From Acidobacteriota bacterium (GTDB lineage Bacteria; Acidobacteriota; UBA4820; DSQY01), in NCBI GenBank assembly GCA_040752915.1, contig JBFMHB010000005.1, positions 1 through 64,000 of the forward strand: a DNA stretch of 64,000 bases. The letters are read 5' to 3'. Below the pieces are notes generated by a model. The model was not told the origin of the DNA. It saw nothing but the letters and a program-made list of their open reading frames with translations, and did no database searches. Numbering within the stretch: position 1 is the stretch's first letter; every line of letters begins with the position of its first letter. Below are positions 59,177-64,000 of this stretch, piece after piece. The position numbers and the translations under genes were made by a program.

Positions 59177-60391
59177 ATGCCCGAAGCCTATCTGCACGGA
59201 GTGGAAATCGTCGAAGTCGATTCGGGGCCCCGGCCCATTCAGGCGGTCCGGTCGTCCGTGATCGGCCTCATCGGCACGGCGCCCGACGCGGACGCCGCCG
59301 CCTTTCCCCTGAACACGCCCATCCTCATCGCCGGCTCTCGCGTGGAAGCGGCCAAGCTGGACACGGTGGGCGCGAAGGAAGGCACCCTGCCACAGGCCAT
59401 CGACGACATCTTCGACCAGGGTGTGGGCGCCCTGATCGTGGTGGTCCGCGTCGAGGAGGAGGCCAGCGAGGCGGCCACCGTCACGAACATCATCGGGGGG
59501 ATCCAGACCGACGGGTCGTACACGGGGGTCCACGCCTTTCTGGGCGCGCAGTCGGCGGTTCATGTGACGCCGAGGATCCTTGTAGCGCCCGGCTTCACGG
59601 GCTACGTGACGCGCGACGCAGGCACCGGGGCCATCACCGGGGCGCCGGTGGTCGCCGAACTAGTGGCGATCGCGGATCGTTTGCGCGGTGTCATTCTCGC
59701 GGACGGGCCCAACACCACAGACGCCGAGGCCATCACCTACCGGGAACTCTTTGGCTCCAAGCGCGTCTTTGTCGTGGACCCCTCCGTGAAGGTCTGGGAC
59801 ACGACCGCCAACGCGGCGGCGGTGCTCCCTGCCTCGGCCCGCGTCGCGGGGATCATGGCCAAGAGCGACAACGAGCGGGGGTACTGGTGGAGCCCGAGCA
59901 ATCGTGAAATGCACGGCATCATCGGCACCGCCCGGCCGGTGGACTTCGCATTGGGGGATCCCAACAGCCGAGCCAACCTCCTGAACGAGAACGAGGTGGC
60001 CACCATCATTCACCAAGACGGCTACCGCCTGTGGGGGAACCGCACGTGCTCGGCCGACCCCAAGTTCGCCTTCTTGTCGGTGGTCCGGACCTTCGACATG
60101 GCGTGTGAGGCCCTGCTGGTGTCGCACCTCTGGGCGGTGGACCGCAATATCACCCGGTCCTACATCGAGGAGGTCACCGAGGGGGTGAACGCCTGGGTGC
60201 GCGACCAGGTGAAGAAGGGGGCGCTACTCGGGGGCCGCGTGTACGCGGATCCGGATCTCAATACCCCCGAGGCCATCGCCGACGGGCGCGCCTATTGGGA
60301 CATTGCGCTGACGCCCCCGGCGCCGGCGGAGCGCGTCACCTTCCGCGTGGCGCTCGTGAACGACTACATGACCGAGGTGCTGGCCGGCTGA
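59177..60391 (+). CDS. Contractile tail sheath protein (P2 FI-like)
   Basis: 404 residues; P2 FI is 396. YLHGVEIVEVDSGPRPIQAV, SSVIGLIGTAPDAD, GVHAFLGAQSAVHVTPRILV and ARVAGIMAKSDNERGYWWSP are typical. AGGAGG upstream. Contracts to drive the tube through the envelope. Confidence 0.95.
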   Translation: MPEAYLHGVEIVEVDSGPRPIQAVRSSVIGLIGTAPDADAAAFPLNTPILIAGSRVEAAKLDTVGAKEGTLPQAIDDIFDQGVGALIVVVRVEEEASEAATVTNIIGGIQTDGSYTGVHAFLGAQSAVHVTPRILVAPGFTGYVTRDAGTGAITGAPVVAELVAIADRLRGVILADGPNTTDAEAITYRELFGSKRVFVVDPSVKVWDTTANAAAVLPASARVAGIMAKSDNERGYWWSPSNREMHGIIGTARPVDFALGDPNSRANLLNENEVATIIHQDGYRLWGNRTCSADPKFAFLSVVRTFDMACEALLVSHLWAVDRNITRSYIEEVTEGVNAWVRDQVKKGALLGGRVYADPDLNTPEAIADGRAYWDIALTPPAPAERVTFRVALVNDYMTEVLAG

Positions 60392-60402
60392 AGGAGGTCA
60401 CC

Positions 60403-60906
60403 ATGATCGCGAACGTGCTGCGCAACCTGAATGCCTTTCTCGACGGCCGGGGCTACGCGGGCCAAGTTGAGGAACTCGAGCTCCCGAAACTCGCCGTCAA
60501 GACCGAGGAGCACCGCCCCGGGGGCTACGACGCGCCCGTGGAGATCGACCAGGGCATGGAGAAGCTAGAGGCGGCCGCGACCCTGTCCGGGTACGATTTG
60601 GACGTCCTCGCCTCGTGGGGCCTCGCGCCGGGCAAGTCCATCCCCTGGACGTTCAAGGGGGCCTTGGTGAGCGAGGACGGCACCGTCAACCAGGCGGTCG
60701 TGACCTTGCGCGGGCCGGTGAAGGGCGTCGAGCCCGGGACCTGGAAGCCTGGCGAAAAAAGCACGTTGAAGGTCACGATGGCGCCCCGGTATTACAAGCT
60801 CGCCATCGGAGGCACAACGGTCCACGAAATCGACGTGGAAAACCTCAAGCGGATCGTCAACGGCGAGGATCAGCTTCAGGCCATCCGCAACGCCATCGGC
60901 CTGTAG
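60403..60906 (+). CDS. Tail tube protein (P2 FII-like)
   Basis: 167 residues; P2 FII is 172. NVLRNLNAFLDGRGYAGQVE, LPKLAVKTEEHRPGGYDAPV, MEKLEAAATLSGYD and APRYYKLAIGGTTVHEIDVE mark the family. AAGGAGG upstream. Confidence 0.94.
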   Translation: MIANVLRNLNAFLDGRGYAGQVEELELPKLAVKTEEHRPGGYDAPVEIDQGMEKLEAAATLSGYDLDVLASWGLAPGKSIPWTFKGALVSEDGTVNQAVVTLRGPVKGVEPGTWKPGEKSTLKVTMAPRYYKLAIGGTTVHEIDVENLKRIVNGEDQLQAIRNAIGL

Positions 60907-60918
60907 AGGAGCGCGCGC

Positions 60919-61164
60919 ATGCGGTACACCCTCAAGTTCCCGGTGGACAATCCTGACGGCACTGCGCTGACGGTGGTCGAACTCCGACGCCCGAAGGGCC
61001 GCGACATGCGCGCCCTGCGGAGTGCTCAGACGGATCTCGACAAGAGCCTGGTTTTGATCGCGAACTTGGCGAGCCTCACCCCCGCCCAGGTGGACGAGAT
61101 GGACGGCGAGGACATCACGGCCCTTTCGGGGATTGTCGCAGATTTTTTCGGGGGGCCCCGCTGA
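60919..61164 (+). CDS. Tail assembly chaperone E (short product)
   Basis: 81 residues, between tube and tape measure. LKFPVDNPDGTALTVVELRR and RDMRALRSAQTDLDKSLVLI fit the P2 E-like/tail assembly chaperone pattern. The last codons run GAT TTT TTC GGG, containing the slippery heptamer used to make the longer E+E' protein. Confidence 0.85.
   Translation: MRYTLKFPVDNPDGTALTVVELRRPKGRDMRALRSAQTDLDKSLVLIANLASLTPAQVDEMDGEDITALSGIVADFFGGPR
61143..61149 (+). other. Programmed -1 frameshift slippery site
   Basis: T TTT TTC at 61143-61149 in the E frame; P2 uses T TTT TTG at the same place. A G/C-rich stretch (GGGGGGCCCC) follows at once and could pause ribosomes. After the slip the frame is open to 61298. 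Confidence 0.8.
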
Positions 61165-61298
61165 ACGTAGAGGCCATCGTGGCAGACGTCGCCATGGTCT
61201 TCCATTGGCCTCCCGACGTATTGATGGAGATGGATCTCGACGAGATGCTTCTCTGGCACGGGGAGGCGCGAGCGCGGGCAAAGTTGCTCTTCCGGTGA
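61143..61298 (+). CDS. E' extension, expressed as E+E' by -1 frameshift
   Basis: The -1 frame from 61143 stays open to TGA 61296-61298 and encodes NVEAIVADVAMVFHWPPDVL, MEMDLDEMLLWHGEARARAK, the GpE-type tail protein pattern. No ribosome-binding site or start precedes it, so it is made only as a 126-residue fusion with E. The tape-measure gene starts 4 bp later. The E to E+E' ratio controls tape-measure assembly in tailed phages. Confidence 0.82.
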   Translation, partial: FFRGAPLNVEAIVADVAMVFHWPPDVLMEMDLDEMLLWHGEARARAKLLFR

Positions 61299-61302
61299 GG
61301 TC

Positions 61303-63864
61303 ATGGCGGACCTAAACGTCGCGGTCATCATCACGGCCATCGACAAAGTGACCGCCCCCTTGCGGCGGATGACGGCGGGCCTCGTCAACTTTGAAAAAGT
61401 GGCCGCGCGGGGACGATCTCTCGCGTCCATAGGGCAACAGATGAGTGTGGCTGGGTATTTTGCCGGGGACGCGGCCGACCAGCTCACTAGGGCCATCGAG
61501 CGCGTGAGCGCGCCGCTCGTGGCCCTCGAGGACTCCGCTGCCAAGATCCGTAGCCTGCCCGGTGTCACCGCCGAGGTTTCTGGCCGGTTTGCGGCGCAGG
61601 CTCGTGCGTGGTCCCGTGGGTACTCGGACTCCACCTCCTCCTTTCTCGACACCTCGTACATGATGCTGTCCGCCGGCCTAAACGTGGAGGCCGCACTGGC
61701 CGCCACGGAAACGGGGCTGCGGGTGGCAAAGGGCACCATGGGGGACGCGACCGAAGCCGGGTCTCTTCTGGCCACGGTCTACAACAACCTCGGGGACAAG
61801 ACTCGGCCCGTGAACGAGGAAATGACCCGGCTGGGCGATATCTTGACGCGCACGCAGCAGCAGTTCCAGTTCGCCAACTTCGGCCAACTCGCCGAGGGCA
61901 TGAAATACGCGACGGCGGCGGCCATATCGGCCCGCATGGAACTTCCCCAGGTGACCGCCGTCATCGGACAGCTCAACAACGCGGGGGCGCAGGGGTCCAT
62001 GGCGGGCACGGCGTTCCAGGCCACCATGGCGAGGCTCACGGAGGCCTCCCAGGACCTGGGATTCGCGATTGCCCGGAACGCGGCCGGGGGTGTGGATTTT
62101 ATCGGAACCCTCGACAATCTCCGGAGCCGTCTCGGGGATCTCAGCGCCCTTTCCTCCAGCGATCAGCTCCGGCTACAAAAGGCCTTTGGCGGGCCGGAAG
62201 CTCTCAAGACGGTGATTCTCCTGTCGAAGAATATGGATGCCCTCAAGACGGGCTATCAGGCGGTCCAAGACAGCGCGGGCGCTGCCGCACAGGCACAGGC
62301 GGCCATGGAGAAGGCGCCGACCGCCGTAATGCAGAGGCTACGCAACAACCTCGACGATTTAAAGATGAGTCTGGCCGCGGCGATCCTTCCGCTGGTGGAG
62401 CGCATCGTTCCCAAAATCATCGCCCTGGTGCAGGCCTTCCGAGGCATGGTCGAGGCTCACCCGGGCCTGGTCAAAGTGGCGTCCGTTCTGCTGGTGGTGG
62501 CCGCGGCTACCCTGTCGGTTGTTGCGCCTGCGTTGGCCGTGGGCGGGTCCTTCATCACCATGGGGGGCATGGCCATGCAGGCCGTTGGGCAGTTGCCCGC
62601 GCTGGGAGCTGTCGCAACAAAGGCGCTGTCCGGAATCTCTGTGGGGCTCCGCGCCGTTGGCGCCGCCGCCACGGCCAATCCGATCGGCGTCGTGATCATG
62701 GCCGTCGCCTTGGCGGCCTACCTGGTGTATAAGTACTGGAAACCCATCGGGGCGTTCTTCGAGCGGCTCCTCCCTGGGATCGGAGCCACGATCCAGACGC
62801 TGTGGCCCTTCCTGGCCGCCTTGCTTGGGCCAATCGGCCTGGTCATCGCTGGGGTGGTGCTGATCAAGAGGCACTGGGCATCACTTCAACCGCTGGTTGC
62901 GGCCTGGTGGGCGTACCTCCGCAGGGCGGGCGCCTGGGCCGCAGGATTATTCTCTCGCCTAGTGATTGCCATGGGGCTCGGGCGGGTGGGGCCCATGCTG
63001 GAGCGGGTTCGCCCGATTCTGGCGCGTGTGGGAAAGTGGCTGGGGGCCCTATTCGCGTTCAGTCCGCTCTCAATGCTGGCGCGCAATTGGGGCCCCGCGC
63101 TGACGTTCCTTGGGGGGCTGTTTATTGCTCTTCAGAGGGTCATCGAGACCGCCTGGCCCGTGGTGGAGTGGGTGGTGGCCTCCTCCCCTTTGGCCACCAT
63201 CATCCGAAACTGGGAGGGCATCATCGGGTTCTTCGAGCGGCTCATGAATGGGGTTGAAGCGGTCGTTCAGCGGGGCTGGAAGATTGTTCGTGCCATTGCC
63301 GCCTGGTCACCCCTAGACCTTATTCCTGCGGAGTGGGCACCGCTCCGGACCTTCTTTGAGGAGTTGTGGGCGTCCATTGTGGGCGTGGTGGAGCGGGCGG
63401 TGGCCCGAATCAAAGGCATTCTGACCGGCCCACTGGAATCGATTCGGAACACCTTCGGTAACGCCTGGGGGTTGTTTGTGGAGGGCGGCAACGCGGCCGC
63501 CGGGTTGAAGCCCTCCCCGCTCAAGCGGATGGCTGCCGCAGGCGCAATCGGGACGACCCTAGCCGCGCCCTTGGCCGCGGCCGCCCCTGGCACGGCCCTG
63601 TCGCCTCCGGCCGCGTTCGCCCAATCCCAAAGCGACATGAAGGCGGGTCCGTTGACGGGGTTGTTTGGTGGGGCCCCTCCTGAGGCCGCTCAACCGGTGC
63701 CTGGGGTTGGCGGCGGCCCTGTGGTGCACCAGGCCAACACGTTTCACATCACGGTCCAGGCGGCCCCAGCACAGGACCCAAAGGCAGTGGCGGACATGGT
63801 GATTCTGGAGATCCGGCGCCGTGGCGCACGGGCGGCGAGGGAGGCCCTCTACGATGCCGACTGA
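61303..63864 (+). CDS. Tail tape measure protein (P2 T-like)
   Basis: 853 residues; P2 T is about 815. Begins with NVAVIITAIDKVTAPLRRMT, then long helices with SAGLNVEAALAATETGLRVA; a hydrophobic middle (ILPLVERIVPKIIALVQAF and several membrane-like segments, about residues 360-540); an Ala/Pro-rich linker and a terminal FHITVQAAPAQDPKAVADMV. Length sets tail length. Predicts a tail of about 125 nm by the usual 0.15 nm per residue rule. Confidence 0.93.
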   Translation: MADLNVAVIITAIDKVTAPLRRMTAGLVNFEKVAARGRSLASIGQQMSVAGYFAGDAADQLTRAIERVSAPLVALEDSAAKIRSLPGVTAEVSGRFAAQARAWSRGYSDSTSSFLDTSYMMLSAGLNVEAALAATETGLRVAKGTMGDATEAGSLLATVYNNLGDKTRPVNEEMTRLGDILTRTQQQFQFANFGQLAEGMKYATAAAISARMELPQVTAVIGQLNNAGAQGSMAGTAFQATMARLTEASQDLGFAIARNAAGGVDFIGTLDNLRSRLGDLSALSSSDQLRLQKAFGGPEALKTVILLSKNMDALKTGYQAVQDSAGAAAQAQAAMEKAPTAVMQRLRNNLDDLKMSLAAAILPLVERIVPKIIALVQAFRGMVEAHPGLVKVASVLLVVAAATLSVVAPALAVGGSFITMGGMAMQAVGQLPALGAVATKALSGISVGLRAVGAAATANPIGVVIMAVALAAYLVYKYWKPIGAFFERLLPGIGATIQTLWPFLAALLGPIGLVIAGVVLIKRHWASLQPLVAAWWAYLRRAGAWAAGLFSRLVIAMGLGRVGPMLERVRPILARVGKWLGALFAFSPLSMLARNWGPALTFLGGLFIALQRVIETAWPVVEWVVASSPLATIIRNWEGIIGFFERLMNGVEAVVQRGWKIVRAIAAWSPLDLIPAEWAPLRTFFEELWASIVGVVERAVARIKGILTGPLESIRNTFGNAWGLFVEGGNAAAGLKPSPLKRMAAAGAIGTTLAAPLAAAAPGTALSPPAAFAQSQSDMKAGPLTGLFGGAPPEAAQPVPGVGGGPVVHQANTFHITVQAAPAQDPKAVADMVILEIRRRGARAAREALYDAD

Positions 63865-64000
63865 GATTCTAATGGCTCTCGGCACGTTTCGATTCTCCGT
63901 GGACACCGCGGGGTACGAGGACTTGCGGCGCACGGCGGAGCAACGCTGGGCGGCCCAAGAACGGGTTCGTAAGGGCCCGGCGTTGCAGCACATGGGACCC
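63854..64000 (+). CDS. Tail protein U (P2 U-like), 5' part only
   Basis: 49 codons before the window ends. ILMALGTFRFSVDTAGYEDL and KGPALQHMGP match the gpU start. Overlaps the tape-measure stop by 11 bp. The internal ATG giving MALGTF is an alternative start. Confidence 0.85.
   Translation, partial: MPTEILMALGTFRFSVDTAGYEDLRRTAEQRWAAQERVRKGPALQHMGP

Overview
The window is a GC-rich bacterial chromosome segment. It carries about 28 kb of host genes followed by about 36 kb of a transposable, Mu-like prophage that runs off the right edge. The host genes fit an Acidobacteriota-like Gram-negative: tandem cytochrome bd-type subunits with a C-terminal dihaem cytochrome c, paired DUF3857/transglutaminase exported proteins, a membrane Ser/Thr kinase with a TolB/PD40 propeller, and a UppS-CdsA-Dxr-RseP operon. 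The phylum is an inference from gene content, because no rRNA or intact tRNA gene was seen.

Host part. 103-6409 (minus strand) holds glutamine synthetase, the two bd-like respiratory subunits, an acyl-CoA dehydrogenase and ThiG. 6582-10812 (plus) holds the receptor kinase, a 94-residue protein and a radical SAM/SPASM enzyme; the last two form a tight pair. 10867-14765 (minus) encodes two exported DUF3857 proteins, one of which has lost the transglutaminase Cys. 15057-17688 holds malate dehydrogenase and, divergently, a two-subunit class I fumarase. 18004-25150 (plus) holds a subtilisin, the isoprenoid/phospholipid/RseP operon and a second acyl-CoA dehydrogenase. 25742-27813 (minus) holds an exported NlpC/P60-like protein and an MDR dehydrogenase. 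Noncoding stretches near 17.9 and 25.2 kb carry CCCAAAT tandem repeats, and the latter also has hairpin-forming direct repeats.

Prophage part. The left end probably lies between about 28.0 and 28.4 kb, where a 12-bp direct repeat resembles transposase-binding sites. A XRE repressor (minus) faces a Ner-like early gene across a clear promoter. The early operon then encodes an ORF6N protein, a DDE transposase with MuA spacing, MuB, four consecutive exported proteins that are unexpected at this position, a Gam-like protein, GemA (gp16), a Mor-type activator, a Lar-like zinc ribbon and a second ORF6N protein, ending at a strong terminator at 40.66 kb. The head-start/lysis block (Mu F, portal, terminase, gp27, gp26, gp25, papain-fold protein, outer-membrane barrel, holin-like protein, M15 endolysin) is on the minus strand. 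The rest of the late genes (protease I, decoration protein, major capsid T, gp35-gp37 and tail completion genes, then a P2-ordered tail V-W-J-I-fibres-FI-FII-E/E'-T-U) is on the plus strand. The two late operons diverge from a near-perfect 31-bp palindrome at 48321-48351. The phage is therefore a Mu-replication/Mu-head and P2-tail chimera with a split, divergent late region.

The least explained signals are: (i) the exported-protein cassette inside the early operon; (ii) two stretches dense in hairpins (30.96-31.50 kb inside the transposase reading frame, and 39.31-39.51 kb without a gene); (iii) the 31-bp late-region palindrome; (iv) the small-protein/radical SAM pair beside the receptor kinase; and (v) a P2-type -1 frameshift site at 61143-61149.
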